Positions 10,930 to 20,607 of a stretch of 64,000 nucleotides of DNA are shown piece after piece. Each line of letters begins with the position of its first letter. Within the stretch, counting starts at the first letter, position 1. The position numbers and the translations under genes were made by a program. The notes under the pieces were generated by a model, which made no database searches, was not told the origin of the DNA, and worked only from the letters and a program-made list of their open reading frames with translations. The DNA comes from Isoetes taiwanensis (Eukaryota > Streptophyta > Lycopodiopsida > Isoetales > Isoetaceae): the NCBI GenBank assembly GCA_021234155.1, contig JAJEKV010000010.1, forward strand, positions 6,978,871 to 7,042,870. Direction: 5' to 3'.

Positions 10930-12044
10930 GTTGAAGGTAAGAATTTTTTGTATTGAACATATTGGAAGAATTACAATACAAAGATCCCTCATGGATCAGA
11001 TATGAATAAAGTACAAAGGATCCCTCATGGATCTGAATCATGTCTGCAGCTATAGTACTCATACGGCTCTCTCAACCTCTTCTTCTATCCAACTAATACT
11101 ACAGTATGAACGTCTTCTTAGCTAAATAGAATACTACAGGAGTTAAATCCGCATTTTCCACAAGTTGTAGACAAATCTTGAATGCTTCAAGAACCTCTTG
11201 CAAATTTAGAAATGAAGAGAAAAGAGACAAAGGGTAACCTGAACAATCTCCCGCACTGCTCAGAGAAGCTAATATGCTTCGAACTATGATCCAATTCTAC
11301 AGTTTTGCTACCAAATGTGAGATTGAAATGAGATGCTGCATTGTCGGGAAGTGCCAGTCAGCCAACCTGCAATAGGCTAGACACACAGCCCAGCCACCAA
11401 AACTCCCCTAAAGTTTGGCTCATGATATCTGGTCTTGATATGGAAGCGTCTTCCTGGACACCAACAGCTCCCTAGCTCGGCAATATCAAACAATCTGACA
11501 TCCTGTTTTAAAACTGTAAAATTGTGACCAAGAACTTACACTGGCTCTTTCCAAGAAAACATCCCTAAATCTTCCCGCTAGCAAGAAAGAGCAAGAGGAG
11601 GGGAAGAAAACCATCTGATCAGAGGATCCATCTAAAAAGACTGCCTAAGAAGACCCGAAACTGCTTTCTTTCTAATTCCTGCTTAAATCTGCTTCACCTT
11701 ATAGGCTCCACGCCCTTTCAGTGTGATTTGCTTAAACAAAATCATCATTCTTGTTAAAAGACTGAAAGCAAAAGGCCACGTTAGTGGCTTACCAACACAA
11801 ACCAGAAAGACCGCCTTGAAGCTGCTTCTGAATCAAAATCTGCAAATTCTTTCAAGAAAAAAACCCCATGGCCATTGGCAAACTCTACTAGCATCAGATT
11901 AGGGATTCGGGTCTGCAAGGATGGCTGTAGCAGTGCCGGTCAGAGGAGAAAGAGGGCGGCCTCCTCCCCCTGTTGCCGCCCTAGCTGCAGGCGCAGGCGC
12001 TCCGCCAAGAAACCATCTCTCCGTCCAATTCCATCTTTCTTTAA
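10901..12044 (-). mobile_element. Non-autonomous retroposon with 15-bp target-site duplication
   Basis: AAAACTTCTATTCTC is present at 10886-10900 and 12045-12059. Between them lies a 1144-bp minus-strand element whose 3' end on the minus strand is TTACCTTCAAC followed by about 29 A residues (the T run at 10901-10929). Its 5' part (11880-12044) is GC-rich and no reverse-transcriptase frame is present. A 27-bp unit containing ATCCCTCATGGATC is doubled near the 3' end (10980-11040). The diverged paralog at 13910-13960 lacks the insert. This fits a LINE-mobilised non-autonomous element. Confidence 0.85.
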
Positions 12045-12059
12045 AAAACTTCTATTCTC

Positions 12060-13419
12060 AGATATATTGAAACTTCCAGAAAGCTGTTCCCAAATCAAAT
12101 CTCTAACTTTTGTAAGGAAATGAATTTTGACCTAAAATTTTGAATACAAGTGGTAGACAACTTGCTTTATCTAAGAAAAATGTCCATTAGCCTTAATGAT
12201 GAAGTTTTGATTTTCTTTTATTTTTTCATTTACAAGTGACTGATAACTTATGTCTATATAGGAGTAAAATGATTCAAATTCATCCTCCAAAAAATCATAT
12301 TATGAAAGGTTACTATAATATGGAATCACTCTAAAAAGAAACACTTTAAAAAGGCACAATGTTTGTTCACAAGAAATCAAGAAATATTTGTTTTTCTGGG
12401 ACCATTACTGGTCCACCTTCTTTTTAAAATTAAGAACTCCCTCATCTTAATCGATTTCAATTTCAATTGTGGGATATAAGCATCTCATAGACCACTCCAT
12501 TCATTAAAAATAATCAATGCTCATTATCTTGAGGTTTAGAGTAAACTTTCTAGTGTCCATTCCAAGTTATCTGTTATATTACGCGTTCCATGGATTTCAT
12601 AAACCTATGCATTGAATGGTGAACTCAAAACTTGCATTCTCAAACTTCTCAAGTTCTGGAAGCAATGCAAAGAATGAAAAACAAATATAAAAAGCTATAA
12701 CTATGAAAAATAAAGTTACACTACTACGTCTGTTTTCTACTGTTGGTCCACATGGCTTAGGATCATTCAAAAAGCCAGAACATCATCATCTTAATTGGTT
12801 TTAAACTCGCCTTAAGAATATATAGATTCCATGTTCTATGTAGATTCTATGTTGCCAATGAAGCTTAAGTCCATAAAAATTATAGTCTATCATGAAAGAC
12901 AAGCTAAAGTTACTATTATTATACCTAAAATAGGAACTCCTAAGTAGCAAACACGTGTCCTAAGTTTATGATAGTAAAAAATAAGAAGATTTCATCGTAT
13001 ATTTTGCACTAAGATGATACAAACTATATTTTGTACTTCTATCACATGTTTTGTCAATCATGAGTTGAAAGGAATGTTATCTTGCTTTAAAATATGGCAA
13101 CCCTAAATACAAACTAGAAATGGTCCATTTCTATTTTAAATCAACTCTTCTACATAATGTATTACTTTTAATATGAAATTCATGTCTATGTTGCCAAGCA
13201 AGGGTCACATTCCAAAAAAAAAATATTGCCTATCATAAAAAATGAGTTTTTTGTACTATTACCTTAACTATGCTCCAATTTTGTGTACTGACAACCACTT
13301 TTAAATATAAAGAATACATAGCTATTCACCATATTTAAGTTGATAAAATTCCTTATTATGTAGATATAAGTGGAATGTATGGAATGCATCATTTATTGCC
13401 CTTAGAAAGCTTATATATC
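12060..13419. other. Old repeat DNA without genes
   Basis: AT-rich. The part 12280-12470 aligns distantly with 7575-7760 (CCTCCAAAAAATCATA, CAAGAAATCAAGAAA and CCATTACTGGTCCA in the same order). Otherwise I see nothing coding. Confidence 0.45.
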
Positions 13420-13960
13420 AGTTTAGTTACACCATTTTAGTTCTATTTTTGTCCTGGATTCTGTGTCGAATCTTCTTTCATGAAAATTGAGATCAACGCG
13501 ACTTATGGAGACTTCAAAAAATTATTGGATTATAGCTCTTAAAATTGACAACTTATGGCCACAAGTCTTACGTCAAAACTTGTTATAGTAAAGGAGAAAC
13601 AATTCACAACCTCAAACAGCTTTTTTGAGCTAAATATGGCTTGACGACTTCATATAATGTCATCTAATAGCAGCGACACATGAAAATATGCAAATCAACA
13701 TGTTTTACAATAAAACATCAAATACTTCCAATTTTAGAAATGTTTGGACCCCTTTATGCTAGAAAGTTTAGAAAATGCAGTTCTGGCCTGGCGTAAAAAC
13801 TGCTGAATTCTATAAGGTTTGGGCAATCACCACAACATATCAGTAAATTCATTGGTCCTGAAATTCTCCATAGCTATAAAGAATCAAGTGAAAATTCTAA
13901 AATTGGTGGTATCTTATGAAATGGAAATTTCTCTTGTTAGATATCTGGGTTTAAGTGGCA
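13420..13960 (+). repeat. Diverged repeat, right copy (pairs with 10390-10886)
   Basis: It aligns in order with the left copy about 3.03 kb upstream and runs through the position where the 10901-12044 element is inserted in the left copy. It serves as an approximate empty site. Confidence 0.6.
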
Positions 13961-14344
13961 GAGGGTATGCTGGACCAGTTCTGGTTGATGAACCCAGGAT
14001 AGTTCCAGTAACAACTCTAGTGTTAAGTTACTAGTCAAATCACAATGATACTAAGTAAGCAGACACAATAAGAAAAAGAAAGAGGTGTGCACGCAAACAT
14101 CTTTGAAATGTAATTTTGTAAGTACATGTGTTGCCAATATATGGTAGCATGATAGAACTAAATCAAATTCTCCAGATGTTTTCAATGAATCTGTAAAACC
14201 AGGGCAAGATTGGCCCATCAAAAGTGCATCACCTCTTAGTAAAACATAACATAACTGTGAGTTTGAAGAAAGGCTGCAAAAAATGAAACATTGATCATGG
14301 TTACCAGCAAATATAAAAAGTTCTTCAAGTCGTTATCTTACATA
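13961..14344. other. Gene-free stretch downstream of the CID/TPR gene
   Basis: AT-rich, no coding or repeat signal seen. It may hold the 3' untranslated region of the minus-strand gene above it. Confidence 0.35.
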
Positions 14345-15916
14345 TCAAATATTCCATGCTTGTAAGGCACATCTTTGTACACATCTTCTCAAATATCTAT
14401 GTATATAGCAAAGCCAATAGTAAGGCCACTGGAAAAAGTCACAAATATTAGTCGTTATTGAGCCACAAGCATAACAAATATTAGTTGTTATATGTTGCCT
14501 ATCTCTTTTGAATCCACTTTCATAGTATTCTTCAGCCTTTGAATGATCGTGCAACACCTGGAAACAAGTTGACTGCTCACCTCGTACAAGTATCTTGCAT
14601 GGTTTCTCAGCAGCAAAGGTTCTCTAGGATTTGTATCTAACATGGTTCTGAAATAGGCATGTGCATTGCCTAGTCCAACTCCATGGTCAGAGCCAAGATC
14701 TCCAGCCATGAACATTGGCACAACTTTCTCAGACTCATGCAAGGGCCTGCACCCTTTGGAGCTGCAGAGTAGAGTGTTGCCATCTGCATCCTTGCTTACA
14801 CCCGAATAAACCTCGCCATCTTGGTCTTTGAAGCATCTGCTTTCCCATCTTCCAGAAACAGAGGCATCCCCCATTTGTCTTGTCTCTTTATGCTCTACAT
14901 TTTTATGCCTCTTGCTCTGCATTTGTGGATTTTCTTCTTCTGTATCTGAGCTAGTCTCTACAACATCAGGAGTACGTTTATAAAATGCACTCACAATTTT
15001 AATTGAATGGGAGGATTTATCATAGTGATCCACGTCTGGTGGAGCATCTTTGCCTATAATCTCTTCTCGAAGGCTTTGTGGCCGAGAACCAAATACTTTT
15101 CGCTCCTCCCAAATATCAACCTGGATATCCATTACAGATGGTGACAATCTTACAACACATTTTAACCATAGGATTACAGACTAGCTTTATACCTTAAAGA
15201 ACATAGTATACAATAAGATGGTAGATTTACCAGTCTGTAAACTGTATTGCAGCCATTTTCGTCCCCAGTTTCTAGGATAGCTTTGACTGCTCCATGCAAG
15301 ACCTTCCAGAACTCATTCACAAATTCTGTTCCCTTCCGACGACTGTTTTGTAATATGTCATTTGCTAAATACAGAAACGATACTCTTCTCTCCTTTGTCG
15401 ACCTGAAAAATTCTGTCTCCCACGTTCTCACAACATGTTTTGCTTTCCTCCAATGGAAAATGCACCAGTGCGACAAAGCTAAAAGCAGTTAAGACAAAGC
15501 TGCTAAATATACTCTGAAACATGTTGTATATTTGCTTTATGAAGACATATTCAGGTAAAATAAAAAATGAAGAATAGAATAGAATAGAATAGATTTTTTA
15601 ACGTCCACGGAGACCAATAGGTCATGGGACCCATATAATGGGCTAGTACAATCATTACTAGGATTAAAAAACCCCTGCCTCGAAAGGTTTTCAAGGGAAA
15701 AACCTTTGCAGTAATGATGATACTAGACAAGCGAAGATAATGATACTGAGGGCTCAGTAATTGCTCAATACTCTGCTGTGACATCCTAGCAATGACACTG
15801 TTCATCAGCTTCTGAATCTGACACTGTCCATTCAAACGTATCTGAGCTGATGCATTCCGGCAGTTCCCTTCCGGATAAATCACCAAGGCTTTCCTTGCAA
15901 CAATAAGCTCATGCAT
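14345..15916 (-). CDS. CID-domain protein (RPRD-like) joined to a TPR-like 3' part; probably damaged
   Basis: Exon 1 is 15724-15916 (ATG at 15916; MNSVIARMSQQSIE near its end). Exon 2 is 15231-15478 and reads LSHWCIFHWRKAKHVV, RVSFLYLANDILQNSRRKG and EFVNEFWKVL. Exon 3 starts at 15120 with VDIWEERKVFGSRPQSLRE. Together they are the CID (RPR) domain that binds the phosphorylated C-terminal tail of RNA polymerase II, as in plant ENTH/VHS-family RPRD1 homologues. After SSHSIKIV the usual RPRD coiled region is missing. The frame goes on into an acidic linker and then SEKVVPMFMAGDLGS, YFRTMLDTNPREPLLLRNHARYLYE, the hallmark of plant TPR-like proteins. A 23-nt GT..AG segment at 14558-14580 breaks the frame, beyond which VLHDHSKAEEYYES continues the TPR helix. 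The TPR part then degenerates by 14345. Exon 1 has an unusual 13-residue extension before the exon 2 join. The gene may be a fusion, or a CID gene that captured TPR sequence. Confidence 0.6.
14558..14580 (-). other. 23-nt GT..AG segment inside the TPR coding frame
   Basis: The minus strand reads TACGAG|GTGAGC and then TTTCCAG|GTGTTGC. Removing exactly these 23 nt rejoins ARYLYE to VLHDHSKAEEYYE, the expected TPR sequence. Plant introns are almost never below about 60 nt, so this is more likely an intron shortened by internal deletion than a working intron. If it is not removed, the protein ends about 30 residues later out of frame. Confidence 0.6.
15574..15594. repeat. GAATA pentanucleotide microsatellite
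   Basis: Four perfect GAATA units lie in intron 1 of the CID gene beside the inverted-repeat element. Confidence 0.7.
15590..15735 (-). repeat. Foldback-type element, copy 1 (inside CID gene intron 1)
   Basis: On the minus strand it reads AAGGTTTTTCCC, CAGGGGTTTTTTAATCC and GGTCTCCGTGGACG. The same series runs on the plus strand at 16520-16628, and a related one at 17358-17490, so copies 1 and 2 form an inverted pair about 0.8 kb apart. Its left edge (minus sense) coincides with the exon 1 donor area, and CATTACT/AGTAATG ends can pair. Confidence 0.6.
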
Positions 15917-15944
15917 GGTAGCCCTAGATATTAAACCACAACAA

Positions 15945-15967
15945 CCCTAAAAAGAACCCTAAAAATA
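15945..15967. promoter_or_regulatory. Two telobox-like ACCCTAAAA motifs upstream of the CID gene
   Basis: The motifs stand 30-50 bp upstream of the putative ATG at 15916, where teloboxes typically lie in plant genes. The role is inferred. Confidence 0.3.
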
Positions 15968-16519
15968 ATGGGAGGATATTCACAACCACCAGCACAAAAA
16001 AGCCCCCACCGCAGGATTTGCCCCCTTTTCTAAAATCACTGGCTAACAAAAGGTTGCACTCTAGAAATAGTCTTCAGTACACCTGGATGAATACGGCACC
16101 AAATCGTATGAAAAACCTTAGAGAAAACAGTACAAAAATATAAAAAAACCACCTGTTATAATGCTAGATATTCTTACAAAAACAACATTCGGAAACTACT
16201 ACTACTTTGTGTATTTTCTAATAACTACATATTGTATCGTGTAAAACAACATTTGAAAACAACAATAAGTTAGAAAACAACTACTTCTTCAAAAAAAAAA
16301 AAAACGTTTGCAAAAAACAATTATTTATATAAATGCTACATGTGGATTTCCATAGAAGTACCTACTTTTCTCTAAAGAAACAATGGCAACTTTTAAAAAC
16401 AAGTAGAGAAAAACAAACTTTTTCGGGGTGTTGAAAATTGGTTTAAAAACCATTGAACAATATGTGTTTATTTGGAGATATCATTACATGGTTTATGCTA
16501 ACAATGGGTTTTTTTTTTT

Positions 16520-16628
16520 CCCTTCGGGGCAGGGGTTTTTTAATCCTGTCAGTAATACGCTTGCTGCTCTCTTTTTTTGTTTGGGTCCCATAGGCCAATT
16601 GGTCTCCGTGGACGCTAAAAAATCTATC
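16520..16628 (+). repeat. Foldback-type element, copy 2
   Basis: Carries GGGGCAGGGGTTTTTTAATCC and ends TGGTCTCCGTGGACGCTAAA, the reverse complement of 15590-15690. Confidence 0.65.
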
Positions 16629-16810
16629 CCATCGATCCGAGACATCGGATCGCCATTCTAGAATGGGACGAGCATGCATGTTTTGCATGCATGCGGGCGG
16701 CGCATGCCCGTTCTGGTTGGGAGTTCGCTATTTTAGGCGCGTTTCTGCTTCGACTTCTCATCGGCGCTTCCTCTTCTCTCTCAGCAGTACCTTATTCTCT
16801 TTGAATTGTT
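16628..16810 (+). repeat. 180-bp direct repeat, left copy (pairs with 16990-17165)
   Basis: Begins with the palindrome-rich CCCATCGATCCGAGACATCG, includes CCATTCTAGAATGG and GCATGCATGTTTTGCATGCA, and ends near CCTTATTCTCTTTGAA. The right copy is about 95% identical by eye. Confidence 0.8.
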
Positions 16811-16956
16811 TCCGAGGGGGGAGGGGCTTCTTCACTGCCTGGGTTTTGGCCAATTTGGCGTTTCTTTCATGCTGTCCTTTCTCGGCCTTTAGCCTTCATC
16901 CTGTGACCTTCGTCCTCGATCCTAGTTTGTTAAGGAAGTCCTTTGGTATTCGGGCG

Positions 16957-16990
16957 GTTTGTTGGTTTCATGCGAGTCCCATTCTAGAAT
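16957..16990 (+). repeat. 34-bp perfect direct repeat (pairs with 17599-17632)
   Basis: Starts GTTTGTTGGTTTCATGCG and ends CATTCTAGAAT. The two copies bracket 608 bp, which include the right 180-bp copy and the hairpin at 17362-17447. Confidence 0.8.
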
Positions 16991-17165
16991 CCCATCGATC
17001 CGAGACATCGGATCGCCATTCTAGAATGGGACGAGCATGCATGTTTTGCATGCATGCGGTGGCGCATGCCCGCTACGGTTGGGAGTTCGCTATTTTAGGG
17101 CGTTTACGCCCGACTTCTCATCGGCTTCCTCTTCTCTCTCGGCGATACCTTATTCTCTTTGAACC
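16990..17165 (+). repeat. 180-bp direct repeat, right copy
   Basis: Second copy of 16628-16810, about 362 bp downstream in the same orientation. Confidence 0.8.
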
Positions 17166-17357
17166 CACCCTCCCCCTTCTTTGTTATTGTATTTTTATCG
17201 CGTGGCACGCGGCAGTAATCAGCCCCTCCACTCGGGGGTTTGTTTTGTCTTGTTGTTTTCTTGGTGATGTGCGTGTGCGGGTTAGCGGCGGCATCTGTTT
17301 CGACTTTTCCATTAAGTGGGTTTTGGGGCGATTTTTTTATGCCTTCACGTTTGTCCA

Positions 17358-17490
17358 AGCCCCTTGCCGAAGGCTTATCACTAGGGTTTTTCCTCGAAAA
17401 CCCGAAAGGGCGGGGTTTTTTAATCCCGGTGATAAGCTTTCGGCAGGTACACTAGCCCAGTCTCTCTTAGCATTGTATTTTGTTGGGGTC
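17358..17490 (+). repeat. Foldback-type element, copy 3, with a long hairpin
   Basis: CCTTGCCGAAGGCTTATCAC at 17362-17381 pairs with GTGATAAGCTTTCGGCAGG at 17429-17447 with few mismatches. The loop carries GGGTTTTTCCTCGAAAACCC and GCGGGGTTTTTTAATCCC, the core shared with copies 1 and 2. A TIR-type miniature transposon is the simplest reading. Confidence 0.6.
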
Positions 17491-17989
17491 CAATTGATAT
17501 AATTGGATTTTCCCTTTATTTTTTATGGGTAGTTCGCATGTGTGCGGCTACCCACTATCCACCATTGTAGAAAATCTGCTGAGATGAATGAGAAGCGAGT
17601 TTGTTGGTTTCATGCGAGTCCCATTCTAGAATTCTATTTTCTATATGTAGTTATTTATTTAGTCTTTTATTTATATGTTGTAATTCTGTTTTCCACATGT
17701 AGTTATATGTAAACACACTGTCCTATTTTTGAGATAAACAACCGATGTAACCACATAAAACCACAATCATTAAAAAAACCACACGTTGAAAATTACCATC
17801 TAAAAACAATTCCGAAAATAAAGGACACGTTGGCAAAAAAAAAATAAAAGCTGCCAAAAAACTTTAATGGTAATTTTTTGCCAAAAAAATAACTGTGTCT
17901 TCTAGCAAATTCGGATAAAATGACACGTGGACTTTTGGTGCCATTTTGGCATTGTTTTTGGCATAAGCAACACTTTCACCAAGCAACTT

Positions 17990-18563
17990 AAAAACAACCG
18001 TGGACTAAAAATTGGGGTCAATGTGATATAGGGTCTTTAAAATAGCATACAACAACAAATTCCCATATATAGGGTCTTCAAAGTAGCAAGAAAAAACCAA
18101 GTCTCCTATATGTGGTCTTCAAAATAAAACATAACCATTATCCAAATCCCCTCCTTGGGGTCTTCAAAGTAGTGAACAACAACCAAGTCCCTTATATGGG
18201 GCCTTGAATATTCCTAATACGGACGATTCATTTCTTGATGTGGGATCTTTGTCAAGAAAAAACAACTCTATAGCACAAATGCCCAAAATGAGGTCTTCAA
18301 GCACAACAATAACATGGCATAAGAAAGAAAATCCCTTGCACGACAACTTCAAAGTAGCGAGCAGCAACCGAGCCCTTTATATGTCTTCTATAAAGTTTGA
18401 GAAGTAGCAACTAAAATAACTTATAAGCAGGATCTAAACCTCCTATATGGGACCTTCAAAATAGCGAACAACAGCAAATTTCCATAATGTGGGGTCTTCA
18501 AAGTAGCAAACAAAAACCAAGTCTCCTAGATATGATCTTCAAAACAAGATATAAGCATCAATC
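17990..18563 (+). repeat. Higher-order tandem array, left part
   Basis: Made of ~40-60 bp modules, each with a variant of CCCCTATATGGGGTCTTCAAA followed by an A/C-rich spacer. The block around 18200-18410 recurs near 21340-21545 and 22685-22890. The array continues after the LINE at 20608. Confidence 0.8.
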
Positions 18564-18580
18564 AAATCCCCTTCATGGAT

Positions 18581-20590
18581 TTCTCCTTAGGCAGAGGGGT
18601 GCGTCAGGGGTGCCCTTTGGCGCCGTTTTTGTTTACGATTGTGGCGGAGGCACTGTCTCAGTTGTTTTTGGCTGCAGTGGAGGAGGGAGTGGTGGATGGG
18701 CTTCGGATGCAGGATGGTAGTCAGCAGATTATTAACCAGTTTGCCGATGACACTTTCCTCTTCTTGGTGGCAGAAGAGAGGAATTTGCAGAATGTGAAGG
18801 GTTTGTTGGATACTTTCTCCTTGGCCTCAGGCATTCTTCTGAATTGGGGTAAGTGCTCGCATTATGGGCCCCAAATGACTCGCCTCCCCCTTGTTTGGCT
18901 CTATTCCCTTGGAAGGTGCTTCCGGGTGTAATGTGTGTACTAAGGCTGTTGGGTATTCCCTTTGGAGGGATGTTTCCATGGGGAGGGGTGGGATGAGATT
19001 TTGCGGGGATTGCGAGAAACACCTCAATTGGTGGAAGGGTAGCAAGTTGTCCATGGCGGGTAGGATCACTATTGCCAAGTCGGTTACTTTGTAGCACTCA
19101 TGTGTATCTGACATCTGCGATGCTAGCTCCTCGAGGGTAAGATCTGGGCTTTGGATAAGATTGTTCGAAATTTTGTGTGGGGCGGGGATGATGAAGGGGC
19201 GGTTGTTAAAGTGGCTTGGTGGAAGTGTCTCCGCCCCCGGAGGATGGGGGCTTGGCCATTCTGGATTTAGCGCTGCATAGTAAGGTGTTGGTCTCCAAGT
19301 TTGTTTGGAGCATTCTCGCGGGATGGAGCATCTTCTCTGGTCTTGTGGCGCTGTTGTTGCAATCTCTTCACCATTGTGTGGCATTTGGGAAGCCGATGCA
19401 TTGCATGTGGAGTTGCCACAGGCACTGTTGTATGGTCTCCGGCCTTTCCCACATGCATCCCCTTTTCTCACTGGAGTGTTGCGGGCTTGGGACCATGTGC
19501 GTGTGCTCTTCCAGCTAGATTATGCCTCAGTTTATCACCACTCTTCTCCTTTCTTGTGGGTTCCTTTACCCCTAGCACACCCCCTTGGCTGCCCTTTGCA
19601 TGCTTTCGGGCCTTGAGGCCCGTTGGAGGCGAGCTCTTTGTGCTCACCTTGGAGGATTGGTATTGGGGTGGTCAGCTAGCTTCATGGGAGTTCTTCGAGC
19701 TCGCTTTTCGCTGAGGGCGTGGCCAGGGCTATCACGGGAGCACGTGGGCGAGGAGTATTCCGCTACACATACCTATAGTCCCTCGGGATGATGTGGTGGT
19801 GCAGGTTTGGAAGGTTCATCCGGATGTTGTGTCTTCTTGCTTTGTGCGGTCTTCTTACTTAGGGTGCTAGCTATTCATGACCTGCTTTGCCCCTTCGGGC
19901 AAGTGGTCTCTGCAACTTCCGGGTTCTCGATGGCGCTTGGTTTGGGCGTGGACATGGAGCTCACTTCCCCACCGAAGGTTAGGGTGCTTCGTGGCGGTGG
20001 TGCACCGGCGTGTATCGGGGTGAATGCCCTTGTGAGTCGGTTTAGGCGGGTGTGAGCCCTCTCTCGCCCTTGTTGTGGCCTTCATCGTGAGACGTGGAGC
20101 ATTATGCGGTTTTATGCCCTCACTTGCGGTGCCAGGATTGGGTTAGGGCTCTGTTTTTGTGAGATTAACTAGCCGCCATTCTTTGCTTCATGTGTATCCT
20201 GGTGCTTGGCGCTCTTGCGGCGACAAACCTTGCATCCGTCGCGTGGCTTGGTTGGTGTGGCTGATTTGGAAGCGGCGGCGGTTGTGGATCTTCGGGGGAT
20301 TGGCGGACTGCGGCCTCTCGATTCCTCGACTTCGGTACAAGCTATTTCAAAGCTTTCTGGTATTCCCGGGAGTAGTAGAGCGGAAGTTTGCCATTTGGCG
20401 GGACTTCTTGGGTGTTGTAGATGGTGATGGTCGGTTTGTACAGCGATGGGAGAGTTGCGATCTTTACGTGAGTTTGTTGTGGAGTGTCGAGGTATCGCTG
20501 TCTCTTTGGGGCAGTTCTCCTTCCTCCTCACTTGCTTTGTAATATTACCATTCTTTTAATATATTGATGATACAGTTCTTCAAAAAAAAA
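18581..20590 (+). mobile_element. 5'-truncated LINE (L1-type) with 17-bp target-site duplication
   Basis: AAATCCCCTTCATGGAT flanks the element at 18564-18580 and 20591-20607, and the element ends in poly-A. It starts inside the reverse transcriptase: FSLGRGVRQGCPLAP, then NQFADDTFLF (the catalytic Y/FADD box) and LLDTFSLASGILLNWGKCS, after which stops and frame changes follow. The weak 3' part (around 20090-20550) corresponds to the C-terminal zf-RVT region, with VWLIWKRRRLWIF. It is inserted into the tandem array and is not functional. Confidence 0.9.
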
Positions 20591-20607
20591 AAATCCCCTT
20601 CATGGAT

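Noticed and set aside
16663-17502. 279-codon open frame on the plus strand
   Set aside because: It runs through two copies of the 180-bp repeat and the hairpin element. The protein is repeated in itself and has no domain; it follows from the repeats.
18827-19471. 214-codon open frame on the minus strand
   Set aside because: It is antisense to the decayed LINE reverse transcriptase.
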